Of a stretch of 64,000 bases of DNA, positions 23,461 to 35,758 are shown in pieces. The notes below the pieces were generated by a model, which saw nothing but the letters and a program-made list of their open reading frames with translations, searched no databases and was not told the origin of the DNA. Positions within the stretch are counted from its first letter, which is position 1, and each line of letters begins with the position of its first letter. Source of the stretch: Sapria himalayana (Eukaryota; Streptophyta; Magnoliopsida; Malpighiales; Rafflesiaceae); contig JAREIK010003005.1 in assembly GCA_029783825.1 (NCBI GenBank), positions 1-64,000 of the forward strand, written 5' to 3'. The position numbers and the translations under genes were made by a program.

Positions 23461-24320
23461 TATACGTACGTATATACTGAGTATATACTACAGTATATAA
23501 GTACTTATATACCGAGTATATACATACATATATACTTAGTATATATGTACTCAGTATATATGTACATATAATACTGTAGTTCATATGTACATATACTATA
23601 GTAATATATGTAACTAATGAAATGCTAGTATATATATATATACACTATAGTATATATGTACATATATACTATAGTATTATATTTCTATCAAAACATAACT
23701 TTATTTATTTATTTATTTTGAGTTTATTGACTAGTTTAAATTTCGTACAGATATGGTACCACATTGTTTCCCATACGAAGCTTGTATAAGTGAAGGGATT
23801 TTTTACTAGACATGATGCACAGCGACTCAGAAAACTTTGTCGTAGTAGAAAGATGGTGATCAGATGAGTTGAGGGATAGAAAGCAACGATAATGCACGGA
23901 TAGATTATACTTTATGCACTGTCGGTAGATACATCGATGAATAAAATGTAATAAAATTTTGTTATGTTTTTGTTTTAATTATGTAAAATATTGTATTAGA
24001 ATAATTAATTAAATGATTTTATTTTTTGTTAATAATAAAGTATCATTTATTGTTTATATTTTTATTCAATTTAATATAAAAATATTAAATTATTTAATTA
24101 AAATTATTGAAAAAAAAAATTCTGAAATAGTTTTGAAATGAAAATAGCCAGGGATTTTTCTCTTGCTAATTTAGCTAGAAAAATCATTATTTTAGCTAGG
24201 AAATTTTCCGTCTCTATAATTTTTTAGGTAGCAACTCTTTCCCTCGTTAATTTTTAGCGATGAGCACTTTAGCTTGATAAAACTTTCGTCGGTAATCCGT
24301 CGTCATTTTCTGTTTAGCGA
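23461..24320 (+). other. R-subterminal region of element D
   Basis: More TACGTA/CTATAG palindromes run to about 23690. Next is the family block GATATGGTACCACATTG (23752) followed by CATACGAAGCTTGTATAAGTG. Then come AT-rich sequence and TTTAGCTAGG and GCGATGG motifs to 24320. This block lies 630 bp from the R end here, as it does in A (631) and B (about 676). No gene is present. Confidence 0.7.
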
Positions 24321-24381
24321 TGGAAACCTCGCATTTAGCTAGGGAATTTTCCCTAGCCATTTGGGCTTTTTCTTATAGTTG

Positions 24382-25184
24382 AAGTTTTTGTATTCTCTTC
24401 TTTCTCTCTCGGCTTTGATTCATCATCAAAAGCTATGAAGCATTAATATTTATTTAGACACGTTACAAATTAACTTCACCATGACATATTTAACCCTAAA
24501 AAACTTTTACCTATCTCATTTTGTTCCTCCCTTTTTCTTCGATTCCTTGTTCTTTAAAATTAACAAAAATCAAAATAGTTCAAAATTAATTCTGATACTA
24601 AAGTTTCATGGTTAAAACAATAACATAACATTTTTTCATAATCATATAAAACAAAATCATCCTCATAATTAGCTAGTGAATTTGTGCTAGCCTCTCTTAT
24701 GTTGTTTTGCTGCTAGAACTAGGAATGTTATCTATCACGTCAAGCCTGCTAACTGTGAGTCCATATAGGACATTTGTTGTTGCATTAAAAGTTATTAGTG
24801 ACCAAATTATTATCCAGAATAATCTACTTCATCAGTTCTATCACCTAATCAAATAATTTCTCAAACATATGATTTTCTAACTTCATGCTCATAAGTCGAG
24901 CCACAAGTGACAATTATGAATGTGTTGAAACTGTATGACTTTCAACTTTAATTTATGTTTGTTCATGTATATAATAACTATTTTTATATATCTATGAATA
25001 TGGTTGTGTGTCCCCAAATTTTTTGGGTAGAGATTTAGTCTATTATAGGTATGTAAAAGCCTTAGCTGGTCCTCCATGGTGTTGGGAACAACACCTTAGC
25101 TTCTGAAGATGTGAGATGGACCAAAAAAATTAATTCCATACAAAAGCAGGTTTGTTCTTGACACTTTTATTTTGTGTAGATTAT
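24382..25184. other. Spacer right of element D, with a displaced R-subterminal fragment
   Basis: 24930-25070 is a copy of the segment (GTTCATGTATATAATAAC to TTATAGGTATGTAAAAGCC) that begins each R-side repeat unit in element C (61091, 61964, 63136). It lies outside the R end of D, so another decayed family member probably abuts it. The rest has no recognisable gene. Confidence 0.45.
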
Positions 25185-25335
25185 CATCGTCACAATTCAA
25201 ATATGCATCATCACAGTTCAGATCTGTGTCGTCGCAATTTATATTTGCATCGTCGTAGTTCAGATATGTGTCGTCACAGTTTAGATATGCGTCGTTGCAG
25301 TTCATATCTGCATCATCATAGTTCAAATCTGCAAC
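25185..25335. repeat. 21-bp minisatellite of CATCATCACAGTTCAGATCTG type, about 7 copies
   Basis: Diverged 21-bp units alternating CATCATCAC/GTCGTCGCA cores with AGTTCAGAT. Both strands stay open because the period is a multiple of three (minus strand N-C-D-D-A-Y-L heptads). Similar open frames on both strands argue for a repeat over a conserved protein. Confidence 0.85.
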
Positions 25336-25690
25336 TACTTGTTATCAATTATTGGTTTGTAAATGTAGTATGTTATGCTCTGTTTTTCAGGTGTAACAAT
25401 GTTCTCTATCTGTGTGGAGTACCAAAGGAAAAAGAACTAGAAATGCTAACCATGCCTAAGAGACCTATATGCGTCTTTTTTAAGTCCTAGATTTTTTTTT
25501 CTGTTGTTTTTGATGGTATGTGTATTTGTAGTAAAGTAAAAGTGTGTGTGTCATCCAACAAAGGCTTCAACATACTTTTCGTTTAGGCAGCCAATTAATA
25601 CTACATCTCACATCCTGCTAAATATGGCCATCCACTTTCTCGACTTGATGCAAATACACATACCTTTTTTTATTATACATTTTGTAAAGT
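25336..25690. other. Spacer before GATA block 4
   Basis: A TTTTTCAG acceptor-like site at 25382-25389 is followed by a 33-codon open stretch (NNVLYLCGVPKEKELEML and on) ending in a stop at 25489. It could be one captured exon of an unknown gene. The rest is AT-rich with no feature. Confidence 0.25.
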
Positions 25691-26092
25691 AATATATGTA
25701 TTGATATATACATAGATAGACAGACATATAGATAGATAGATATTAATGCTACTCAATTTGTAATCCTACTTGTCAATATTATATCAATCAAAAATAGATA
25801 AAAGCAAGGGCCCAAAGATTAATTTATTTTCTTTTTATATTTATCTAGATTGATTGATATGCATATTGATAGACAGATTAAAAGATATATTGATAGATAG
25901 ATAAATAGACAGATTGATATACAGATTACTAGATAGATTTATATATATATATATATATATATAGACAGACTCACTGACAAATAGATAGACAAATAGATAG
26001 ACTGATAGATAAATAGATATATAAATATATTATTAGAGTGATATATAGCTAGATAGATAGATAGATAGGTAGATAAATAGACATATTGATAG

Positions 26093-26130
<38 letters not shown>

Positions 26131-26685
26131 TTATAATATATATAGACTAACAAATATACATATAGATAGACAAATCGATAGACATATAGATTGATTGATT
26201 AATTGATTCATAGAAATATAGATAGACATATAGATATATAGATAGATAGATAAATAGTTGGTAGACAGACAAACAAATATATACATATATATTGACAAAT
26301 AGATAGGTAAATAAATAAACAAATAGATATACATATAGAAAGACAGCTAGATAGACAGAAAGAAAGATAGATAGATAAGTAGTTACATAGACAGATAGAT
26401 AGACATGTAAATAGATAGATAGTTATATAGATAGATAGATAGATAGATGGATGGATGGATAGACAAGTTGATAAATAAATAGATAGATAGATATATAAAC
26501 ATATAGATAGATTTATAGATGGATAGATATAGATACTATTAGTTGAAAGATATATAGATAGATATAGATACTATTAGATAGAAAGATATATAGATTGATA
26601 TATAGATAGATACATAGATTATTAGTTAGACATATAGATAAACTAATATTTAGACAGATAGATAAATAAATAAACTGATAGATAT

Positions 26686-26718
<33 letters not shown>

Positions 26719-27162
26719 AAGCTAGACAGACAGACATGCAAGCTATTAGGCAGGTAGACAATCAAGCATTTATGCAGATAGCTAAACAAACCAACAAACA
26801 AAAAGAAACATAGAATGACAGACAATCATACAATCTGATAAAAGACAGACAAATAGATCAAAATATAAGTTGATAGATAGGCAGATAGAAAAATAAATAT
26901 ATAAATAGATAGATAGATAGTTTGATATGAGATTGATAGAGAAATAGATATAAAAATTGATAGACTAATAGATAGATAAATAGATAGATAGATAAATAGA
27001 TAGACATATAGATAGAAAGATAGAGAGATAGATAGATAAATATATAGATAGTTTGATAAATAGAAAAATAGATAGATTGATAGACATATTTATAGATAGA
27101 TTCTTAGAATGTTTGATAGGTCGATTGATAGGTAGCCAAGTAGATAGACAATAAGAAAGACT

Positions 27163-27199
<37 letters not shown>

Positions 27200-27849
27200 A
27201 TTAATAAATAAATATATAAATAAATAGATATACAAATATATAGATAGAAATTAGACAGACATATAGACAGATAAATAGATAGTCAAATATACAATAAAAT
27301 AGACAGATAGATAGATAAATAGACAGATAGACAGATAGGAAAGTAGTCAGATAGGCAAACAATTATGCAGGTATGTAGACTTATAGATAGAAAAATAAAC
27401 AAATCAACACATAAAATGATAGGAAAATAGACAAACAGACAAACATATAGACATATAATAGTTTGATAGAGCTATATATATTATAGACAGACATATAGAT
27501 AGATAGATAGATAGATAGATAGACACATAAATAGATAGAAAGATAAATAGATAGATAGTTTGATAAAAAGATTGATAGACAGAGAGAGACAAATTTATAG
27601 ACACACATAATTAGATAGATAAATAGATAAAGAGAAAATTGATTAATAGATAGATAGATTGATAAATAGAATGATAGAAAAATTGATAGACATATTGATT
27701 GACACATTGATAGATAGATAGATAGATAGATTTATAGATAGATTGATAGACAAATAGATACACAGATAGGTAGACGGATAGATAGATAGACAGATAGATA
27801 TATCGATAGATAGACATATAGAAAGATAGATAGATAGACAAATATATAG

Positions 27850-27888
<39 letters not shown>

Positions 27889-28583
27889 AATTATTAGACT
27901 GATATATAGATAGATAGATTGATAGATAGATAGTTAGATAGACAAATAGTAGATAAATATATAGATAGAAAGAAATAAATATAGATTGAATGATAAATTG
28001 ACATATAGATAGATAGATCAATAGATAGATTGAAAGATAGATAGATAGATAGAACTATAGATAGATAGATAGATAGATAGATATATAGACACACACACAC
28101 ATAGAGATAGATAGATGGATATATAGATAGATAGATACATAGATATATAGATAGATAGAGAAATAGATATTCAAATAGATCATTAGATAGATAGATAGGT
28201 TGTTAGATAGATAGACAAACATATAGATAGATAGATAGGTAGGTAGTTATATAGATAGATATATATATAGATAAATAGATAGATAGATAAATAGATAAAC
28301 AAGTAAATAAATAATTAGGTAGATATATAGATAAACATATAGACACATAAATAGATAGACATATAGATTGAAAGATAAATAGATAGATGGAAAGATATCT
28401 AGACAGATATAGATAGATAGATGTACAAGTAGATCGATAGATAGATAAATATATAGATAGACTAAAATATAAACAAAAATATTTCAAAAATAAATATATA
28501 GATATATAAATAGTCAGATACATACACAGATAGAAAGATAAACAGACAGTTAGTTTTACAGATAGACTGTAAAACAGATAGAT
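25691..28583 (+). repeat. GATA array (block 4) with spacer motif copies
   Basis: TAGA/GATA repeats on the + strand, interrupted by unique sequence at about 25742-25850. (CA)n runs lie at 26094-26115 and 27870-27888. Two copies of a conserved non-GATA spacer motif lie at about 26738-26840 and 27339-27420. It ends with GAT directly before element B and is one array with block 5, split by B. Confidence 0.95.
28581..28583. repeat. Target site duplication GAT of element B (left)
   Basis: GAT directly precedes CACTA at 28584, and GAT follows the other end at 37247-37249. Three bp is the CACTA duplication length. Chance matching is substantial inside a GATA array. Confidence 0.6.
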
Positions 28584-28634
28584 CACTATAATATAATTTC
28601 CAAATAGCTAGGGAAATATCCCTAGCTAAATGGT

Positions 28635-29457
28635 TTTCTCCGTCATTAAAATATAATAATGATTGATTTATGATGAAAGTTTTCCCAAGTTAAAGTGGTT
28701 GTGGTAAAATATTAAATGAGGAAAAAATTCCCTCACAAAAACTTAATGACAGAAAATTCACTAGCTAAATTTATTTTCCCAAGCTAATTTTATCATAATT
28801 TAGAGCTACAGAAATGTCCCTAGCTAAATTTTGAGGGAAACATCCTTAACTATTTTTATTCCAAAAATATTTTCTCTAAATTATTTTTTTTACAAAAAAT
28901 TTAATTACATATTTTAAATATTTTATTTTAAACTGAAAAAAAACATAACCTATAAAACATTATTTATAATTAAAAAAAAATCAAAATAATTAATAAATTA
29001 TTTTGATACAATATGCAACATAGTTAAAACAAAAACATAATAAAATTTTTTACATATTCTTCTTCATCAATGTATCTAATGATAGTCTATAAATTATAAT
29101 TTGTTTGTGAAATTTACATTGCTTTCTCTCCTCCATATCCTCTGATCACCAGCTTTCTATTGCGTCAAAGCTGTCCTAGTCACGCCGCATCATGTCTAGT
29201 GAAAAATCCATTCACTTCTACAAGCTTCATATGGAGAACATTGTGGTACCATATCTGTATGAAAATTAAACCAATCAATCAAATCAACATAAATGAATAC
29301 AAAAGGTTTTGTTTTGATAAATATATACTAATGTAGTGTGTATATATATACATATATACTATAGTATATATGTACATATATTCTATAGAGAAAAAGATTC
29401 TATTCTGTATAATTATGCAATACAACTTATACCTTATGTATAATACTATAGTATATA

Positions 29458-29505
<48 letters not shown>

Positions 29506-29640
29506 CACATATGTGTGTGTGTACATACATACATCAGCATATATGTATAGTTACAAATTCAAAAAAATATATATACTATAATATATATGCTGTATATATA
29601 ATTTGTTTTTATAATCTATTTGTATAACCAAATATTTCTG
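28635..29640 (-). other. R-subterminal region of element B
   Basis: CCCTAGCTAAA motifs run to about 28860. The conserved GATATGGTACCACA block appears as its reverse complement near 29240-29265. TACGTA/CTATAG-type palindromes and (TA)n runs fill 29330-29600. Frames at 29279-29627 on both strands are artefacts of the TATACA repeats. Confidence 0.7.
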
Positions 29641-30599
29641 TTTTAATATTTTTTTTTAAGTGCATGAAAGAAATATTAAAAGGCCGAGGATGTAGTAGTA
29701 GCACAATAACGAAGCTCCTGCTGACCGGTCAGTGGTCCGAAATTTTTGGAGCAGTGCCTGACCTGTCTGATGATCTTACCCTCTCTAGTTAATTGAACTA
29801 AGAATGTTTTAATATAAAATATTTTGTATTTTATTTTTTTGGGTTACAGTTTTCATGATCTGAACTATTCATCTTCTCTCTCTTTCTCTCTCTGCATGAT
29901 TTATCATTACCATTTCAGCACTGCACATACTGTAAGACTTCTAATTTGGTTTAATCCGTAATGTATAAGCATTTTTTGGTGGATGTAGCTAGGCGTACTA
30001 AGTGACTAGTGAACCACTTTATTTCTCATTTCTATTTTCATTTTTATTTCTGTCGTGGTTGGTTTTGTTGTTCTTTCTTCTTCTATATCTTAAAATCACA
30101 ACTATGGAACTGCAATTGCTCAATAATATAAATGCACGTATATACAAAAGTATATTTGACTATGTATAAATATTTTACAGAAAACTCTTGGTATTAGGAT
30201 GCTTCAATTCTTTTATTTTATATTTATTATTACTCAATTCACCATAGTTTATATAGTTCAATTATTTTCAAAACATTATAAATGGAATTATTTTGAACAA
30301 ATAAACATTAAAACTCAATCTCATTATTTCTCCAACATAGAAAAGCATAGAATGACTAATGTTTGAAACATGGAGCAATACTACACAAGCATATGTATGG
30401 GAGTAATTCCCATTCCAAATTGAGCACAATGAAGAATGATAATCTTCTTACATCACTTGGAAAAAAATAGAAAAAAAAGTCAATATATCAAGAGTAGCCT
30501 ATACCAGTGCTATCGCTAGGGAAGATTCCCTTGCAACCCTAGCAAATAGACAGCTTAGCAAGATTGATGACCAAAAAAACTTTAACAGAAACTAGGAGC
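29641..30599. other. Interior of element B, no gene seen
   Basis: AT-rich with a (CT)n tract near 29878-29895. CTAGGGAAGATTCCCTTG (about 30517) echoes the terminal CTAGGGAATTTTCCCTAG palindrome. No recognisable coding content. Confidence 0.45.
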
Positions 30600-30805
30600 T
30601 CCCTAGCCATAACATCATATTCATTGCCAACGAGATCACCAGAAACCAATACATCAGATATCATAAAATCATAGTGCAAGGGAGGAATGGCAGTAGGCAC
30701 CTCTGAAATGTTAGAAATTGCACATTCGGTAATGATCTATTATTCACTACTTGATAGAATTACCTTTAAATCGCATATCTAGAAACCATTATCAAATGTG
30801 GCATC
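30600..30805 (-). pseudogene. Two putative captured exons (unidentified gene), uninterrupted copy
   Basis: On the minus strand an upstream stretch (about 30805-30764) reads DATFDNGF, stop, ICDLK up to a GTAATT donor. After a ~60-bp AT-rich intron ending TTTCAG, the frame resumes at 30702 as VPTAIPPLHYDFMISDVL, then VSGDLVGNEYDVMARE. The reading frame joins across the splice. Element A has the same exon, split by copia. I do not recognise the family, and the stop codon marks it as a pseudogene. Confidence 0.4.
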
Positions 30806-31014
30806 CTTTGAGGAATCCATTCAATAATTGAAAAAGAAAAAAAGAAGACGATAAAATGAAGCATTCAAATAAGCATCCAAAGCTCAAGGAAAAGCACCAT
30901 TCTTGCTGCACAAGGAAAAAGATTTACTTTTGTTAATTTTTTGCAACAATATCTGTGGCACAATTGATTTCTTTTAAAATATGAAACATAAAAATTATAC
31001 AAACAATCAAAACA

Positions 31015-31220
31015 AAATTGAATATTACAAGTCAAGAGCCTAGCATGCAATACCAGAATCTTATAAAAAACAGCTTGCATTAATTGCATACAGCTTGAAT
31101 ATTTTAAAAAATAAACAATCAGAGCCTAGCATGCAGTACTAGAATCATTTAAAAGACATCTTGCATACAGCTTGCATCTTTTAAAAAACAAACAATCAGA
31201 GCCTAGCATGCAAGACAAAA
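31015..31220. repeat. Tandem repeat with AGAGCCTAGCATGCA core, three copies
   Basis: AGAGCCTAGCATGCA occurs at about 31035, 31122 and 31198, with intervening CAGCTTGCAT and TTTTAAAAAA stretches. The unit is ~80-90 bp. The minus-strand frame 31089-30865 overlaps this repeat and has no known motif. Confidence 0.7.
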
Positions 31221-31393
31221 ATCTTGATGGTGAACAACTACATCACCAAAGCAATGCATGTGATCCACTGAACTTCTAGTGCTCTACACAAATTACATTC
31301 TTTATTTATAAAAGAAGTTTATAATATTTCAATTCACAGCATTATAGCACGTTAAATTGAAATCAAATAGAATTAATAACATGATTAAGAAGA

Positions 31394-31630
31394 TTGATTC
31401 GTCATCCCTCCGAGGCAGATGATTGTTCCAATCTCCATGCTTCAAAAGACAGTTGCAACAAAACAACAACAAAAAAGCCAACAAGAAGTGGAAGTCATGT
31501 TGAGCGTAAAGGAAAAGGCATCACAAAGATGAAGACCAATGTGAGGTGGAAATCCTACGCAAATAAGCTTCTAGATCAGGTTATGTCATTAGAAGTAACC
31601 CTATATTTGAACTATGGAACTAATGACTGA
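31394..31630 (+). pseudogene. Unidentified open frame, possible captured fragment
   Basis: A 78-codon frame, lysine-rich and hydrophilic (KKPTRSGSHVERKGKGITK, then VRWKSYANKLLDQVMSLEV). Its composition is unlike the surrounding AT repeats, which is the reason for listing it. I do not recognise it. It could be a piece of a captured nuclear-protein gene. Confidence 0.3.
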
Positions 31631-32639
31631 AAAATAGCATTCCAATTTGCTTTTCAGAAATTGAAGACTACCAATGATATAAAGATATAACACACAATTC
31701 ATGATAATTTTATGCAAAACTTTTTAAAATGAAAGTTTCATGCAATTTTAATCACACAAAATACTAATGTACCAAAGCAATACTAGCATCATACCAAAAT
31801 ACTAGCACTATATTGTGCCAACTGATGTTGACACTACTGACATGGATCACTATTTGGTTCAAGATTACAAGAATCACATCATCGCACATTGAATGGCCAC
31901 ACTATGACCAAAATCTTCATGAAACAGCAAAGTAATGTTATTTTCCACATCAATAATAAATTGTAACCATCTTTGTCACTACCAAATATATATATATATA
32001 TATATATTATCTGTTGTCAGCATCACCGGTTAAAGGTTCACAACAATCCACATAGCTTAACACCACTATTAACATTTATGCTGCATAAATCTGGTGGTTG
32101 TGTGAAATGAGCTATGTGATAGTGTTCACAGTGGATGCATGTGTGGAAAGGTAGTGGGCAATTATATGCATGTAGTGTGGCATGCTTTTTGAGGTAGTGT
32201 GGATAGTGAATGCATGTAGTTTTTATAGTAGTCTACAAAATAAATATAGTGCTGAAAAATTAACAAAAAATTAATAAAAAATGATTTGGTGTGTGGGTTA
32301 TATTTTGTCTGATAGATATTTTGGTTGCACCGATTTGTGTGGAAAAGTCCTAGCTAATGTTTAACAGGATATATACCATTTCTAATAACCAAACTTCAAC
32401 ACCCAGCAAAATTTATCAATAGAATTTAATCTATACAAAAATTTTATTGTTAATCCATTGATAATTATTTGTTGGATCTAGTGATAATCAAAATAGTTTA
32501 ATCTTATCATTTAGAAAATACCATATTGTAACCCATTATTAAATCAATTGGAAAACTCCAAATTGAAATTTTGATGGTATTATGTCCATAGTTATTAATG
32601 GATTCGATATATTGATAAAATTTGATTAGTAAAATAATT
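31631..32639. other. Interior of element B shared with A
   Basis: 32090-32340 is collinear with 15400-15660 of element A (shared GCAATTATATGCATGTAG-like and GTGTGTGGGTTATATTTTG-like stretches). A (TA)n run lies at 31989-32006. No coding frame is recognised. Confidence 0.5.
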
Positions 32640-33920
32640 TTTTGGTAATAATAATTAAACACATATTTATGTATAGTCATCATACACTGTTATACATATA
32701 GTTATTAATATAGTTACATATAATTATACATAGTAATATAAAGTTATCAATATAGTTTTAAAAAGTTATATATAGTTATATGTTGTTATCCATTTATTTA
32801 TAAAAATAGAATTGGTAAAACATATAGTTTTATATAGTTTTAAATATATTTAATATGCATATAATTATATATAAAGTTTTTATAGTTGTACATATAATAA
32901 AATACAAATATATATAGTTATATGTTATTATACATATAGTATATATAGTTATAAATAGTTATATATAGTTAAACATATAGTTATATATAGATATATTCAT
33001 ACAAAGTAGTTATAAGTAGTTATAGATAAATGTATACAAAGTTATAAACAAATATATAAACTAACATATATGCATACATAGTTACAAAGATAGTTATATT
33101 TAATTATATAAAGTTTTAAATAGTTTTACAAATATTTATAAATAGTTATACACAAATAATTAAGCATAATGTTGTATGTTGTTATACATTTAATTATAAA
33201 TATAGTTACATATGGTTATACATATAGTTACACATATAGTTATACTTATATTTATACATGTAGGTATATATATTTTTTCATATAATTTTATATATTTATA
33301 CATATAGTTTTGTATAGGTATAGATATAGTTAAATACATTTTTATATACTAATATATAAAAATATATATTAAATATATGTTGTCAATTATATATTTAAAT
33401 ATAGTTATGTATAATATTTTTATAGTTATACATATAGTAAAAGATACTTATTTATAGTTATATGTTCTTATGCCTCTAGTATATTTAGTTATAAATAAAG
33501 TTATATATAATTATATTTAATTATACATATAGTTATACATATGTATGTAGTTTAAGATGAGTTATATATAACATTTTTTTAGTTATACATATCATAAAAT
33601 ACAATTATATATATTATATATTATTATACATATAGTATATTTTGTTAGAAATATAGTTATATAGAATTATACTTATAGTTATAAATTATTATATAGTTAA
33701 AAATATAGTTATATATAGTTATAATTATAGTTATAAAAATAGTTTACATAGTTACAAATATAGTTACATATAATTATAAAGAGTTTTATATAGTTATACC
33801 AATAATAATAAATAGTTATAGATATATAGTTAAACATATAGTTATATATATGTTGTTATAAATTTTAATTATAATTATAGTTACATGTGTGATTGTCCAA
33901 ATAGTTATACATTTTTAATA
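32640..33920 (-). repeat. AT-rich tandem repeat, inverted copy (CATATAGTTA type)
   Basis: Reverse complement of the TAACTATATG repeat in A and C. It includes the landmark GTTATATGTTCTTATGCC (33460) and TACATGTAGGTATATATA (33255). Its orientation relative to the element ends matches that in C. Confidence 0.8.
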
Positions 33921-35226
33921 ATTTTTTTGTAACTATTTCAGTGACAATTGGTTTCTTTTCAAATATGAACCATCAAAATTAAACAAACAATCAAGACAAA
34001 ATTGAATATTACAAGTCCATTTATCCAATGGTTACCTAGATTTAGTTCCATTTCAAAAAACATCGATATATTGGATTATTTAGACATATTCTTATACATC
34101 TTCATATTTAACATGTATTTTGTATGTTCAATACATATAAAAAATGCTTATTATATAAGAGTGCAATAATAGACTTTGAACAATATATTATGTCGAGCTT
34201 GATAAATATTATTGTGATTTTATTTCTTATCTAATTGAGTTATGGTTTTATTTAATTTGTTTTAACACAAGAATTTTAAAAAAGAAAACCTATTTTTTTA
34301 AAAAAATAATTTATTAATCCAGAATTAACAAAAAAAAAAATCTACTTCTTATTTTTCTATTGATTGAAAAAAAACCAATGATGTTTGAATTGGTTTTTGT
34401 AGGATAGAAATTCAAAAATCACATTATGTGATTTGTTTCTTGAAAACACTTTGAACTTATATAGGATTGTTTTTAGCTGATAGAGACTAATATTTTTTGT
34501 GTTTCAATATATTTAATATAATTTGAAGTGAGTGAAATATTAATGTTGAGGTCTTTTTCATATTTCAAGAAAAAAAAAACATCAAGATCTTCCACCATAT
34601 GTAATTGGGTTTAATTTCATTATCAAATATTGAATGTCATTGTTTATTGTAAATTATGTGAATTATGGTATATTATGTTAGTTTTCAAACCATTTTATTT
34701 TCACAAATCACATATAATTTGTGAACCATAAATGATATACCATTCTAAAGGTTCTAAAAAATATGTTTGAACACATGTTCAAGGATATTGTGAGAGACTT
34801 GCAATTGTGTTTAATTTGTTCAGAAATTATTGAATGTGATTGTATTCATTTTTATTATGTTGAATATGGTAAATTAAGATATTTTTCTTGCCACAACATT
34901 TCGACAAAGCCCATATATTTTATGAATTGAATAGCATATTATTTATCTGGTTATATACATGACATGTCAACATTTCAATAATTTTTAAGGAGAAATAATG
35001 AACCTAAAAATATTAGGGACACTTTCTCACTAAAAAAACATTATATTATTGATGATAGTGTAACTGCCATGCCAATTACCTATCAAACTGAACATTGAAA
35101 TGTGATCGAACACTATAATCCAAATGAGAATCAAAAATAAATACCGACTAGAAAGAGTGATAATGTAGGAATAAGGTATTAAAAAAATATAGAATCAATA
35201 TAAAATAAATAATCCCTAGATGACAG
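33921..35226. other. Interior of element B with a short internal duplication, no gene seen
   Basis: 33940-34015 repeats 30950-31025 (CAATTGATTTCTTTT..., AAACAAACAATCA, AAAATTGAATATTACAAGTC). The 30950-33930 stretch is therefore bracketed by direct repeats. The remainder is AT-rich with no recognised features. Confidence 0.5.
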
Positions 35227-35328
35227 GTAGAGAAGAAGCCTGTTGAGAAGCTTCCAAAGGACTCATCTACGTCATCAATCGATAAGAAGAAGAAGCATAA
35301 GAAAAATATAAACCAACACACTTTATAG
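35227..35328 (+). pseudogene. Possible captured histone H2B N-terminal tail fragment
   Basis: The + frame reads VEKKPVEKLPKDSSTSSIDK, then KKKHKKN, and stops at 35326-35328. Plant H2B tails have EKKP...KKLPK...DKKKK(R/K)xKK directly before the fold, and order and spacing agree. The diagnostic start of the fold (SVETYKIY) is absent, so only a low-complexity tail supports the call. A lysine-rich fragment of another gene is possible. Confidence 0.35.
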
Positions 35329-35369
35329 TTGGAAGATGAGAAATATAAGCCAACCTCAAAGCTTATACT

Positions 35370-35480
35370 TCTTCACAATGATGACGGATGAAAATGATGG
35401 ACAATAATGGTGGATGATGATGGAGGATGACAATGACGACAATGGTGATGGATGATGATGGCAGAGAACGATGATGAATG
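35370..35480. repeat. GATGATGG-rich imperfect triplet tract
   Basis: Irregular GATGG, GATGACAATG and AATGGTGG units over about 110 bp. It is simple-sequence DNA and no gene is supported. Confidence 0.6.
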
Positions 35481-35758
35481 GTGAATTTTCCCTACACCAT
35501 TACTACAATCGAACGGGTGCTCACGCTCTCGGCTGGGGAGTGCAAACAATGGGTTTTTTAATGAATTTCACCCATAATAGGATATGGGCTTGTGAAAGGT
35601 TTGAATATATACCATTATAAATTTTATATCAAATTTTTGATTATGTTTTATAATCTATTTCTAAATTATATATCAAATTTTAGATATTTACCTATTTATG
35701 TATTTGTGTATTTATATATTTATGTATTTATATATTTATATATTTATACCTTTAGATA

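Larger units (their letters stand above)
18096..24381 (+). mobile_element. CACTA element D: gene-carrying (Pack-CACTA-like)
   Basis: The left end reads CATAACAAGAAAATATC, a mutated form of CACTACAAGAAAATATC. The right end is the R hairpin with CTAGGGAATTTTCCCTAG and CCATTTGGGC, closing on CTTATAGTTG (expected TAGTG). L-subterminal sequence at 18290-19260 and R-subterminal sequence at 23460-24320 match E, C and B. No transposase remnant lies inside. The interior holds pieces of at least two unrelated plant genes: pyruvate kinase on the + strand and an R2R3-MYB on the - strand. Flanking triplets (AAC and AAG) do not match, so the ends are decayed or slightly misplaced. Confidence 0.75.

Noticed and set aside
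23259..23584. YIPTYIP and YVGIYGI repeat proteins
   Set aside because: Product of a 21-bp near-palindromic minisatellite that is open on both strands.
7809..24381. One single transposon with R ends at both sides
   Set aside because: Flanking triplets differ (TCT and AAG), an L end lies inside at 18096, and a CACTA element needs one L and one R end. A fused pair of elements fits better.
25096..25490. Asp/Asn-rich heptad protein or His/Ser/Arg-rich protein
   Set aside because: 21-bp minisatellite keeps both strands open; no start context or homology supports either.
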